Positions 35,952-46,024 of a stretch of DNA of 64,000 bases are shown one piece after another. The stretch comes from Halocafeteria seosinensis (Eukaryota; Sar; Bigyra; Bicosoecida). Positions within the stretch are counted from its first letter, which is position 1, and each line of letters opens with the position of its first letter. The notes under the pieces were generated by a model that made no database searches, was not told the DNA's origin, and worked only from the letters and a program-made list of their open reading frames with translations. The DNA lies in contig LVLI01000282.1 in NCBI GenBank assembly GCA_001687465.1, forward strand, positions 1 to 64,000, written 5' to 3'. A program made the translations under genes and the position numbers.

Positions 35952-36439
35952 ATTTCACCCCCTTTTCTACTCCTATACCAATCGAAAATTGTACGAGAAA
36001 AACGATATTGGCGTCGTTGGAAACCGATATGGCCTGTGGAACGTGTTATCGGCCTTGGAAGTCCATTGTCCTTGTCTACACAGTCTGTAGTTGAAGATGC
36101 GAGAGACCAGTTCAGTTCCAGTCGATTCTTATCATTTTAATACGGATTTCTTCCGTACTTAAGCATCGTCAATCATTCATGTATTTCATTGACACACTAT
36201 CCTACGGTGTACATGCCTTATGAAGACAGCAAACGAGCTTCTGAAACAATCAAACAATCTTTTCATTCAGTCTTTATACTGAGGACATTATGCGTCCTCT
36301 GGAAGATTTGTATGCGTATACAAAGTCGACATGCGGTGTAAAACAATGTTGCGTGGTTGATTTGCGTGACTAAAGTGTGTGGTCGACAGCTTGGATATCG
36401 TACAGCCCGGTGGAGGGTCTTCAAGGGAAGAGTTCAAGA
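35952..36439. promoter_or_regulatory. Divergent promoter region of hamartin-like and ARF-GEF genes
   Basis: About 490 bases between opposed starts. No exon or clear motif is seen. The frame of the ARF-GEF stays open upstream to 36377 without an ATG, so the start at 36440 is the first available ATG. Confidence 0.35.
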
Positions 36440-39400
36440 ATGAACCATCAAGCTATTTCATCGTCTACACGGGGTGCAGAGCGTGCTCAGGTGTCGGAGG
36501 GGGCGCCCAAGTACTCACAGAGCTCTAGCATGTCGCCGCCAAACGCTGTGAATTGCATAAAAGGGGAAATTCACAATGTTTTGTCCGTGATGAGACTGAA
36601 CCAGCGATGGGCCTCGGAGGCCAGATTTCGGAAAGAAATCCCTTTACAGTCCGAAACACCGTTGCTGAGGTCATTTAAGACATTGCACAATTATCTACAG
36701 AGGTTGGTTGATATCAACGATGTCGATACAGTGTTCTACTTGCAGCCATTCTTGGACGTCATTGCCTCCAAAGACACCAGTGGACCCTTGACAGAAATGG
36801 CTCTATCTGCAGTTAACAAGTTTTTATTGTATGGGTTCGTCCATCCTCAGGCTCCACGGTGCCGAGAAGCTGTGAATAAGATTGCCGAAGCGGCGACGCA
36901 GTGCCGTTTTGAATCCTCGTCCTCGACGGATGACGAAGCGACTCTGATGAAACTGCTGGAACTGCTTGTGAATTGTCTCCGAAGTGTTGCTGGACCTCTG
37001 TTGACGGATGAGCGAGTGTGGCAGGTTACTGTGTGTTGCTTCCGTATAGCCAATATCGACCGAGCATCGTACCTGTTGCAGAAAAATGCAGAGTCGACAT
37101 TAACCCACGTCATTTTAATAGTGTTTTCTAGGATCGATGATCTCGAAGATACCATCGGAGAATCCGAGACCGATCTACTGAGGGAAGCAGAGAGCCACGT
37201 TATGTCAGGAGAACAACGCGGTGGAAGCATTGCAGAGCACGCCAGTACTGATAAAGAAGGAGTTTCTCCGCGAGCTGAGCATGATGATAGACAACAGTCT
37301 TGCGAAGCGGATTCCCAACAATCGGACTCTGATTACGGGCACCCATCGACAAGATCAGCTCGGTCGTCTTCTTTGACAGTCGGTCACGTTAGGGGAAACA
37401 CGAGGCACCCCTACGGTTCCTGTGTTCTAACAAAGATGCTATCGTGGCTGTCGAGGATGACGGATCCTAGTCAGAATACCAAATATACGAGGATTGTCGG
37501 TTTAAGGCTAATCAACATTGCTCTCGAAACAGCTGGGGCTAGTTTGGCAAAGTTCTCAAGTATTGTGAAAGTGGTGCAAACCGAGTTATGTAAATTTCTC
37601 GTGCAAAACAGTAGAGAAGAGGAACTCACGGTACTCAGTCCTACGTTGCGAGTGGTTTTCAATCTTTTCAACCCTTTAAAGGAACATTTAAAAGTGCAGC
37701 TGGAAGTGTTCTTTACGAGTGTGCATTTGTACTTGGCGGACAGCACCACCGCCCGTCCAGAACAAAAGGAATTAGCCCTGGAGTCGCTGTTAGAGTTCTG
37801 CAGAGAACCAGCATTGATGCTTGATCTGTATATTAATTACGATTGTGACGTCGCATGCACGAATCTCTTTGAAACGCTCTGCCGGTGTCTATGCCGCAAT
37901 GCAGTCCCTGAAAATGGTCCACTGACTTCGTTGCATGTGTTGTCTTTGGAAGGGGTCCTTGCTGTAGTGGAGAATATGGCCAGAAGGTGCGCAATTGCTG
38001 CTCGAATGGCTAATAGTGAATCTCAGCAACCGGAAGAAGAAAGCTCTACGGCAGGGGAAGAACTTCCTCTTGAACAACTTCGTCAGCAGAAACATCTGAA
38101 AAAGCGCATGGGTTTGGCTGCTACCCGTTTTAACAGAGAAGGTATACGACATAACAATTGGATCCCGTACGTGCAGGATATCAATTTGCTTCCCATTCCA
38201 TCAACTCCAGACAGTGTTGCGAACTTCTTCCGGGAGTGTACCGGTCTGGATTCGACAATAATCGGCGACTATCTTTCGCAGCCTGATGATGAAAAACATG
38301 CCTTTCATACTGCGGTAAGGAAGGCGTATTTAAGCACGTTCTCCTTCACAGACCGGGGCATCGACGACGCTCTTAGAGAGTTTCTCGGCTGTTTCCGACT
38401 CCCGGGAGAAGCACAGAAGATTGAGCGGCTGATGTCTGCTTTTGCAGAAAAGTATTTTGCCCAACAGGAGGAGACGCCGTTGAAAAACGAAGACACAGCG
38501 TTTATTTTGAGTTACAGCATCATAATGCTGCAAACTGATCTTCATAATCCTCAGGTCTCGCGAAAGATGACGGAGGAGGAGTTCATCAAAAACAATCGTG
38601 GGATTAATGATGGGGCGGATCTCCCTCGTGAGTATCTTCAAAATATTTATAGATCCGTCCAAAAGAATGGCATCGAGCTGAAAACGAATTCGTCTAGTTT
38701 GAATAAGCATAATGCCACCGAAGTGTCAGCTGCTTGGGATGGTATCCTTGCACGTGAAGATGCTGTTAGTGCCTTTACTTCAACGGCTCCTCTTGGAAAG
38801 AGTTTGCGTTCGGACAGTGCAGGGATTGTGGACGATACTGATCAGTCTGATAACTACACGACCCAATGGATTCAAAGTGCTGCGCTGCATGAGAAGGACA
38901 TGTTTGCGTTGGTTGCTGATGCTACTCTTGGAGCTATTAGCTTCGTTTGGGAGAACACCACCGACGAGGCTGTGTTGAGAAAGACGATGCTGGGATGGAG
39001 ACACGCGGCCACAATAGCCAGTTATCACAAAATGGATAATACGTTGAACAGCATTGTCATTTCTTTGTGTAAGTTCTTCAAGAAAACCGTGGAGAACACA
39101 ATGGAGCTATCTCGCTCTGACTTGCCGTCTGATAAAGTAACACTGGGTCCTTTGGATGGTTTCCTGTATCATGATATGGACAAATCGAAGGAGGAAGACG
39201 GTGTAGATGAAAGCACTTCGACTCCGTATGGGAGCGCTAGCTTCAATGCTCAGGTAAATGGTACTGCGCAAAGAAATGAATCGAGGGAGGGTGTCGGCGA
39301 TAGTGGGAATCATACACCAGGGAGTATGACTGGCTCCATTTCAGACAACGAAATGCAAGTACTGGAACACAGTGCCTCTAATCCCACTCTATTGGAGCTT

Positions 39401-42400
39401 CGCCGTTGTCTTATGACTCTAAGATGTATCTTTACTTTGAGTAATCTGTTCGCGAGTAAAATACAAGAGGGTTGGCGTAGCGTTGTTGATGTAACCTTGA
39501 GTCTGTATAGGCTGGAGAGTTTCCCCGAAGGAATTCTAGATCTTGATGACATCCGCGCTCCCAACGGTGCTCCCTTACCCTCTCTGTATCATCAGGATAC
39601 GAGAGTGGCTATACATGAATCCCAATATCAGCACCTTCAGAGGAGTGAGCGCTCAGATGATACCAGTCGGGTTGATTGGTGTACTCCTTTGTCTAAACAA
39701 GTTCACCAGGCAAAGGAGGCTGCTGACGCCTTGGGGCTACGGTCTGGACTTATCACTAATTTGGCATCTCTACTATGGAGAGAAGATGATCAAAGCGGTG
39801 GGTCAAACTCAGTTGTCGTAGCCTCTCTTTATCATGAAGCGCTGGTAGCTGGAGTAGAAAACCTGATGAAGGTTATCCCCACGGCCATGGACGATCCTTC
39901 TTTTACACAGCTGCTTAAGTCGCTTCTCCTCTCCCGTGATCCTTTGTCTACCTCACCAGACGAGTTGAACGAAGCAGTAGTGTCTCTAGAGCTATTCACT
40001 CTTGTAGCATTGAGGAACTCAAAGCGTATCCATATTTCCCTCCCCCTACTTCAGTCTCATATCAAAAGGATACTTGCGAAGAAAGAGAGCCGTATATTTC
40101 CTTCACGAGAGGAACTGGACGAAGTAATGCAAGGGTTGATACGCAGTAGAAAGAGTGAAATTAGAGATGCCACGTTCTACCACGGAGCTCGTGTGTGCAA
40201 CTGCTGGGACGACGCTCCAGGGACGGTCGACAACGTTCTGCACATGCCGTTTACGTGGTCGGTGATACTCGCAGGGTCTCATCAAAATAATGGCTTGCTA
40301 TACAACCTAATCTTAAAGAGACAGGTTGGTATTCTCACGGAAAGAGCGGTGGTTGATATGCTGAGGCTTGTTCTTAGGGCTCAAATGGAGGAAGGTGGCG
40401 GTAATATCTGTGATACCTCTGATGCTGTTTCGGACAGCAGCGAGGCTGTATCTCGTCAGGTTTACACAGGGCTACGGATGCTTTTGAATATACCGGATGA
40501 AATTTTTACGCTGCTCTCCCCTAGGATAGCCGCTGGAGTCAACCTTCTGATCCGCGCGGCTTCTACTTACGAAGAACCTAGTGGTGGATCTACGGAGCCA
40601 GAGCTAAGCAGCCAATGGGAGCTCTTATGGGGAGTTCTTGATAGCTGCATGTCTCATTTTTACTCTACACCGGCTGTGGTAGACGCGCTGGCCCATATTT
40701 CGCGAGTGAAGAACATATCGTACTCTTGTTTTTACTACATGCACTCCCTGAATTCTAAGTTGGCGTTGATGGATGTTCCTCCAGTTACATTAAATTCAGT
40801 TGGAGCAGCTCATTTGATAACTCAAGGTGGCAACAAGGAGTACGGGGTAAACGATATAGGACATCACGAGGACCATGAAGGTAGCAAGGAGCATGGTTTC
40901 TCATTAGCGTCTGCTTCCCCGGCAAATTACTACGTATCTTTGTCAGTGGCGGCGCGAGGAATGAGCTCCATGCAGAGCGCCGAGTTAGTTTCTAAATCGG
41001 CTGTGGAACTCATATATCCCCTATTGACAACCGGTGGTAGCTCAGATGAACGATGGCTAGAAGTCCTTACCACTCTGAAGGAAGCCTTTGTTACCGTATG
41101 GACAAACGAAAGCGAGGTGCTCAAAGACCCAAAAGCCCGCCAGTGCAGGACCCGTCTACTAGGTTGCTACATTAGCACGCTGCAGAAAATGACAAGAGAA
41201 TTCATGGGCTCTATCACTGTATATGCTTGGGAACGAGCGTTTTTCAGTGTATTACACCCGCTAATAGCCGAAACGTCCATATCTGACCCAGATAGTGACG
41301 AGCGCTTAAACATGAAATGGCATGAAATTGAGGATATAAGGTCCACAATGTTGTCGCTGCTGACGAAGACGTTTTTACAAGTTGGAATGGAAATAGCCAA
41401 TGACCTTAGTATTCCGGAGGGAGCCCACGAAGAGGTTGAAAAACTGTTTGACATGTTTCTTCGTCTCTGGAAACTTTGTCTTTCGCTTTTGGTCGACGAG
41501 TTGTGTAAGTCTTATGATTTGATGGACTTGAATGGGGACACAGGAAAATTCCCCGCAGGAATCAGTGTTGTTTTTGACTCATCATGGGAGAATATCAAGA
41601 ACCTGATCCTCGTCGTGGCCAGCGAAGAGTATTTTGAGAGGATGAACCTTCATATAGAAAACGTTCGGAAAACCTTTTGGGATGCTGCCTGGGAAATACT
41701 GAAGCAGTTACCACCGATTGTGTTAGAAGAACTCAGCGAGATCATTGATCAGGTGTTTGATGTGAAGCCTGTTCTGGCGGAGACAGCGGAGTCCAAGACA
41801 GGGATTGAACAACATAGCGAGCCTCAAACACAGTCTTCTAACGCCGAGCCAACTGAGGGTGGAAAGAATAACGACAAAAAGTCTGAGGAACAGCTCCCTG
41901 AGTCGTATAAGGGGTCGGTTGCCTGTGTTGACCATCGTTCATACGCGGACGCCCTGTGTACACATAATGGGATAAAGAACACAAGTGTAGACTCGGAAAA
42001 GGGATCACTTACTAGGGATACAGTGGAGGGGTGCGCTGATTCTCCGCAACCACAGGCATCAAATGGTGAGGAAAACAAGGATGTCAGCTCCAATCTTCAC
42101 AGTCACGTAGCTTCCACTAGTGACGATACGTCCGCTAAGCCCCTAACGATATCTGAAGACGAAGCGGGACAATGTAGCGAGGGCGCAGTAAAGGCAGAGG
42201 AGATAGGTGAGAACACAGCTAACCAACCTGCAGATGTTCCTGCAAATGCTGGCAATGCGTCGGAGGGGGAAGGCGGCAACTCAAGGTCCCACGGAGAGGA
42301 GAATGCGCATAGTACATCGGAAGGCAGTAATGGTAGCGCGGAAGTCCAACAGGAACAAGAGCCCGCGAAAGATGACGCGCACGGCGACGCGACCAAGGAT

Positions 42401-42484
42401 TCAGAATTAGCGGAAGAAAATGGAGAGCAATCTACCGCGAACAGCGGGTCATTCGTTAGTTCGTGGTTCGGCATTTTCGGTTGA
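36440..42484 (+). CDS. GBF1/GNOM/Gea-type ARF guanine-nucleotide exchange factor (Sec7 domain)
   Basis: One uninterrupted exon, 2014 residues from the first ATG (MNHQAISSSTRGAERAQ). The N-terminus has the GBF1-like CIKGEIHNVLSVMRLNQRW dimerisation segment. A HUS-box-like region follows, then the Sec7 domain near residues 575-750. The catalytic glutamic finger is present in FRLPGEAQKIERLMSAFAEK, and KKMT-like SRKMTEEEFIKNNRGINDG with DLPREYLQNIYRS marks the GBF1/GNOM branch. Downstream are long helical HDS-type repeats. The last 200 residues are acidic, Ser/Glu rich and disordered, ending SSWFGIFG. The family activates ARF GTPases at the early Golgi to recruit COPI coats. Residues YS, D and M at the classical brefeldin A-sensitivity positions are present (see findings). 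Lack of introns contrasts with its neighbours. Confidence 0.92.
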   Translation: MNHQAISSSTRGAERAQVSEGAPKYSQSSSMSPPNAVNCIKGEIHNVLSVMRLNQRWASEARFRKEIPLQSETPLLRSFKTLHNYLQRLVDINDVDTVFYLQPFLDVIASKDTSGPLTEMALSAVNKFLLYGFVHPQAPRCREAVNKIAEAATQCRFESSSSTDDEATLMKLLELLVNCLRSVAGPLLTDERVWQVTVCCFRIANIDRASYLLQKNAESTLTHVILIVFSRIDDLEDTIGESETDLLREAESHVMSGEQRGGSIAEHASTDKEGVSPRAEHDDRQQSCEADSQQSDSDYGHPSTRSARSSSLTVGHVRGNTRHPYGSCVLTKMLSWLSRMTDPSQNTKYTRIVGLRLINIALETAGASLAKFSSIVKVVQTELCKFLVQNSREEELTVLSPTLRVVFNLFNPLKEHLKVQLEVFFTSVHLYLADSTTARPEQKELALESLLEFCREPALMLDLYINYDCDVACTNLFETLCRCLCRNAVPENGPLTSLHVLSLEGVLAVVENMARRCAIAARMANSESQQPEEESSTAGEELPLEQLRQQKHLKKRMGLAATRFNREGIRHNNWIPYVQDINLLPIPSTPDSVANFFRECTGLDSTIIGDYLSQPDDEKHAFHTAVRKAYLSTFSFTDRGIDDALREFLGCFRLPGEAQKIERLMSAFAEKYFAQQEETPLKNEDTAFILSYSIIMLQTDLHNPQVSRKMTEEEFIKNNRGINDGADLPREYLQNIYRSVQKNGIELKTNSSSLNKHNATEVSAAWDGILAREDAVSAFTSTAPLGKSLRSDSAGIVDDTDQSDNYTTQWIQSAALHEKDMFALVADATLGAISFVWENTTDEAVLRKTMLGWRHAATIASYHKMDNTLNSIVISLCKFFKKTVENTMELSRSDLPSDKVTLGPLDGFLYHDMDKSKEEDGVDESTSTPYGSASFNAQVNGTAQRNESREGVGDSGNHTPGSMTGSISDNEMQVLEHSASNPTLLELRRCLMTLRCIFTLSNLFASKIQEGWRSVVDVTLSLYRLESFPEGILDLDDIRAPNGAPLPSLYHQDTRVAIHESQYQHLQRSERSDDTSRVDWCTPLSKQVHQAKEAADALGLRSGLITNLASLLWREDDQSGGSNSVVVASLYHEALVAGVENLMKVIPTAMDDPSFTQLLKSLLLSRDPLSTSPDELNEAVVSLELFTLVALRNSKRIHISLPLLQSHIKRILAKKESRIFPSREELDEVMQGLIRSRKSEIRDATFYHGARVCNCWDDAPGTVDNVLHMPFTWSVILAGSHQNNGLLYNLILKRQVGILTERAVVDMLRLVLRAQMEEGGGNICDTSDAVSDSSEAVSRQVYTGLRMLLNIPDEIFTLLSPRIAAGVNLLIRAASTYEEPSGGSTEPELSSQWELLWGVLDSCMSHFYSTPAVVDALAHISRVKNISYSCFYYMHSLNSKLALMDVPPVTLNSVGAAHLITQGGNKEYGVNDIGHHEDHEGSKEHGFSLASASPANYYVSLSVAARGMSSMQSAELVSKSAVELIYPLLTTGGSSDERWLEVLTTLKEAFVTVWTNESEVLKDPKARQCRTRLLGCYISTLQKMTREFMGSITVYAWERAFFSVLHPLIAETSISDPDSDERLNMKWHEIEDIRSTMLSLLTKTFLQVGMEIANDLSIPEGAHEEVEKLFDMFLRLWKLCLSLLVDELCKSYDLMDLNGDTGKFPAGISVVFDSSWENIKNLILVVASEEYFERMNLHIENVRKTFWDAAWEILKQLPPIVLEELSEIIDQVFDVKPVLAETAESKTGIEQHSEPQTQSSNAEPTEGGKNNDKKSEEQLPESYKGSVACVDHRSYADALCTHNGIKNTSVDSEKGSLTRDTVEGCADSPQPQASNGEENKDVSSNLHSHVASTSDDTSAKPLTISEDEAGQCSEGAVKAEEIGENTANQPADVPANAGNASEGEGGNSRSHGEENAHSTSEGSNGSAEVQQEQEPAKDDAHGDATKDSELAEENGEQSTANSGSFVSSWFGIFG

Positions 42485-43048
42485 CTATCATACGTATCAT
42501 CCGATTATTTCGAAGTCCGAGCAGCACATAATACCGCAGCGGAATCAGCAGGTGAACGCTACATTGGGTTATCTTACACTCCAAATGACTTTGTCTTTCG
42601 GACTCACCAAGTACAACAGTACAAGGGTACATACAGTACATGTATTGTACGAAGTACCAGTAAGTTGTGAGGTTCTACGCCCGCATTTTGGTTGTAATAT
42701 GACGATAACTCTCCAAAGTATAGAAACATTCAAACAAACAACCGTTTTCTCGATACCCTACTGTAGTCTCGGTTTTCTAGAGTTAGAAAAGACTCAGCGA
42801 AGCAACTTTGCTTCGCGTCGCCCGCCGTTCGCGAAGTCCACTGGACTGACCGGGCTGACTTCCCGGCCGTTTGCTTCTGGTTCTTGCCCTTGCATTGTCC
42901 CCCTTATTTTCCTTTTTGTAGTTTTGGAGTTGAAACTTCAAATAAGAGTCGGGCAAAACAGGCGTTTTAATGAGCCTATACGTCTTTATTGTTCGTGTTC
43001 TCGAGCAGAGTAGGTAGAGGGGACCCTAGGGAAAGTGTACGACTAAGA
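42485..43048. other. Spacer with inverted repeats upstream of the two-domain protein
   Basis: About 560 bases. It holds a GTAC-rich imperfect palindrome (about 42608-42656) and a perfect 8-base stem with a 4-base loop at 42797-42816. No coding exon is supported. It should contain the ARF-GEF 3' UTR and the promoter of the next gene. Confidence 0.45.
42797..42816. repeat. Short perfect inverted repeat (hairpin)
   Basis: GCGAAGCA (42797-42804), loop ACTT, then TGCTTCGC (42809-42816). GC-rich surroundings follow. It could form a hairpin in RNA or DNA; role unknown. Confidence 0.7.
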
Positions 43049-45224
43049 ATGGATCAGATATATTTCGTGTATGAGCCCCCAGGGGGCTCTCATTTGGAGC
43101 CTCCAATATGCGTAAGTTCAGAATCCAGATGATTTTAGTGCTTTTTCCCCTGTTTCCAGCCTGTCTAATGACCCATGCACATGCCAAACATGTTCATCTG
43201 TGTTGTGCAGCTCTATAAGTACGGGAACTACTGCTATTGCGGCCCTGTGGAACTGGCAAATGGAGCGCAAACTTTGGACCAACTCCCTGGCGCTCTACGT
43301 TATTTACAGTCTATACAGGGTACTATCCCTTTCTATTGCGAGACAGATCATATTCCCCAAGAGTCTATTCACTACGAGAGCCTGAACGAGTTGAACGAAG
43401 CTCTGGACTTCATTTACGAGGAATTAAGCACGGTAGACGAGGCTTTGGCCCCCTTCATTGAGAGTGAACCGTGGCTCGATGATGACAATGCAGCTTTATA
43501 TTTCGAATTTGAGACACAAGCCAGCTATGACCTCCAAAACGCTCAAGTCGTCTTCGCGAAGACGTTCCGCGAAGAGGTGCTCTTGACGGCCATCTTCCAC
43601 CAAGGAACCTTCTACGTGGCACTACATAACGCTGCCGACACGGAGCAAGGACTAGTGGATACAATTTTCCCTCAGATCTACGGAAAACGTCAAGGAATTC
43701 AGGTATGGGCTGATAGAACATGCTCTCCATGAGTGATACCCGCTGTATGGCCTGCTTCCTTGTCTCCGCAGCTAAGAGCATATGACCATCCCGTCTTCAC
43801 CAAAATGTCGGTATGGGAGTCCTCCGACCCTGTCCCTGACCCACAACGTGTGGCAATTGGGGATCAACCAACAGAGTCAAGGTAAGAAGCGTTTAGTTAA
43901 TTTGTAATGAAGAGAAGGAATAACAGAGTTCCATCTTGTGTATGTGGAATACAGTCAACACGTCAACACGGATCTGTCGGGTGTTGAAGGCTCATATACA
44001 CAGATTTACGTAATAAATAGACCCAAAAACATATTTCAAGGGTCTACAAAACGTGATGCTCTCTTTAGGTTTGGAAACTGGTGCTACGCGGGGAAAGTTG
44101 ATTTTGGTGTTGGACAGCTCCACTTGGGGGATGTTCCGGACGTTCTCCCAGCGCTGCAGAGGCAACAAGGGAATCTTGCATATTTTTGTGATGCGGGATC
44201 TTTCCCGGACAACAATAGCTTCTCCGAGATACTGAGAGTGTATACTGCCTCTATTAGATTCCTTACTAACGAAATGATCAACGTGGAAGATCGAATAGCC
44301 CAGTTGGCAGATACTGGTGTGACTTCTTGGATTGACGAGGATTGGGCAGCCGCCTTTTTTGAGATGCAGTTTGGTCATGTGCCCGCTTTGGAGGAGACAG
44401 AAGTGATTGCTAGCAAGATCTATACCGGCCAGGGTATTATTCTTCATTGTCTATGGTTCGCCGGGAGTCTCTACTGTGTCCTTGCTGACGCCGCAGAAGA
44501 TCAACCGTTGTTGGATGTTGCTTTTCCCGACGTAACTGCTAGATGTCGAGGCGTGCAGGTCAAATCTTATTCGAACGAAGATGTTTCTAACTTCCCTGGC
44601 TGTCCGCCGCCACGGCGCCTGAACATATGGGAAGGACGGCGACGTGGAGTTCCTGGGGTTGGCTTTGGTGAAGTAGCTGCAATCAAAGATGACCAGTTTT
44701 CCGCGATAATGTCCGGATCTCCGGGAGAGAGTACGGCAGAAAAAATTAGAAAGAAAGCCCGAATGAGGGCCCAACAGGAAGCACAGAGGAGGCAAGAAGA
44801 GGCTGATCAGAAGAAACTTGCTAAGAAACCACAGGCCGAAAACGTTGAGAGCAAGGAAGAGGAAAAAGCTGTAGAAGAAAATGATGATAAGCCTAGCGGA
44901 AAGGAAGCTGAAGAGGACGAGCAGGAAGGAGAACAAGAGGAGCGTCCCCATCAACCAAAGAGCCGACCGGCTGTAGCATACGAACCAGCTGAAGGCCCCG
45001 AGGCGGGTGCCAGTGGCACTGCTTCCAACCAACATGCTTCGGCAGCTACAAGGGGTGAACAAGGAGATGAGGATGACCCCGCTGAAGCGCTCAAGCAAGT
45101 TAAGGCTCCACATCATTTACCTCCTATGGGCGGGGGGTCCCGTCTAAAAGGTTTGCAAAAGTTAGATAACGTGGGGCCCGCGCCTTGGGATGATTCTGGT
45201 AAACCCAAAGATTCCAAGAAGTAA
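43049..45224 (+). CDS. Unrecognised protein with two homologous domains and a charged tail
   Basis: Model: join(43049..43111,43211..43702,43772..43881,43955..45224), 644 residues, phases consistent, start MDQIYFVYEPPGGSHLEPP. The first domain (about residues 1-220) carries YKYGNYCYCGPVELANGAQT, a PFYCETD turn, EPWLDDDNAALYFEF and VLLTAIFHQGTFYVALHNAAD. The second (from about residue 225) repeats the pattern as YTQIYVINRP, FRFGNWCYAGKVDFGVGQ, AYFCDAGSFPD, TSWIDEDWAAAFFEMQF and IILHCLWFAGSLYCVLADAAE. The protein is thus an internal duplication of one roughly 210-residue unit. The last 190 residues are Lys/Glu-rich and probably disordered or coiled coil. I recognise no known family, signal peptide or membrane helix; it is likely cytosolic. 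Confidence 0.75.
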
Positions 45225-45296
45225 TTCAATAAGACCACGCCGTCTCCAATACTACTTAACATTCATAGTCCACGCATGGCATTCATATTATCCTCT

Positions 45297-45928
45297 TCAC
45301 CTTTCGAATTGATCACGAAATTGATCAAATGCATCCATGGCAACGAGCAGCATGAAATACGGTCCAAACGTATTGCCTCGTCCAGCCACCATAAAGGGCG
45401 AGAAAGCCACCGCTCCCGAAACTAAGACATTACTGACTTCACTCTCTTGGTTCAGTTGTTTCCATCGCATCATACAGAGAATCGATTGGTAGGTCAGAAA
45501 GAACCTGTTAAGTAATCAATATGAATTCCATTCAATACAATTTGTCGCTCGACGACTTACCCACTACAGGCTAATCCTCGGCTCGCCACGGTCCTCATGA
45601 GTAATTGCACGATTCCTTGACGCGTGAGGTTCCGCGAGCGCACTTTCACAAAGGTATCGACCGCGCCAGCGCCAGCGCCGACGAAAGCCCCGGTAGCAAG
45701 TCCCAGAAGAGAATATCGTCCACAGTCCGTCCAATTCGTCAAGGGCACTCCGTGTTGCATCATGGGGGGATGGGGCGTCTTCTGACGGTCAGATGAACGC
45801 CCCTTCACTTGCTCTGGTGGTGCCTCCACTTCTTCGTCGTGAGTGTCTGTAGACGTGGAAGTCTCCTCTAAAGGGGGAGAAGGAGGAGGCCTTCGGCCTC
45901 GCCGTCCAGAGCCCCATTCATCCGCCAT
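45297..45928 (-). CDS. Small multi-helix membrane protein, possibly Tim17/22/23-related
   Basis: Model: complement(join(45297..45504,45561..45928)), 191 residues, start MADEWGSGRRGRRPPPSPP. The first 70 residues are Pro/Glu/Ser rich and disordered. Then come glycine-rich hydrophobic segments: YSLLGLATGAFVGAGAGAVD, FFLTYQSILCMMRW, NVLVSGAVAFSPFMVAGRG and YFMLLVAMDAF. Glycine-rich, G-x-G-type helices following a polar N-terminus recall the Tim17 superfamily, including complex I subunit NDUFA11. Location in the inner mitochondrial membrane is an inference. The gene ends tail to tail with the two-domain protein, 72 bases apart. Confidence 0.5.
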
Positions 45929-46024
45929 GAGTTCTTTCGACGTGATAAATAAAAATATTTATTTGATACTCTCAAAAGTTACAAACAAATCTGAATTTTT
46001 TATTTTTTAATGACAAAAGGTTAC

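Noticed and set aside
42895-42945. Resemblance of this stretch to 63655-63700 (both near CCTTTTTGTA)
   Set aside because: Only about 45 bases with many mismatches and no shared flanks; could be chance T-rich similarity.
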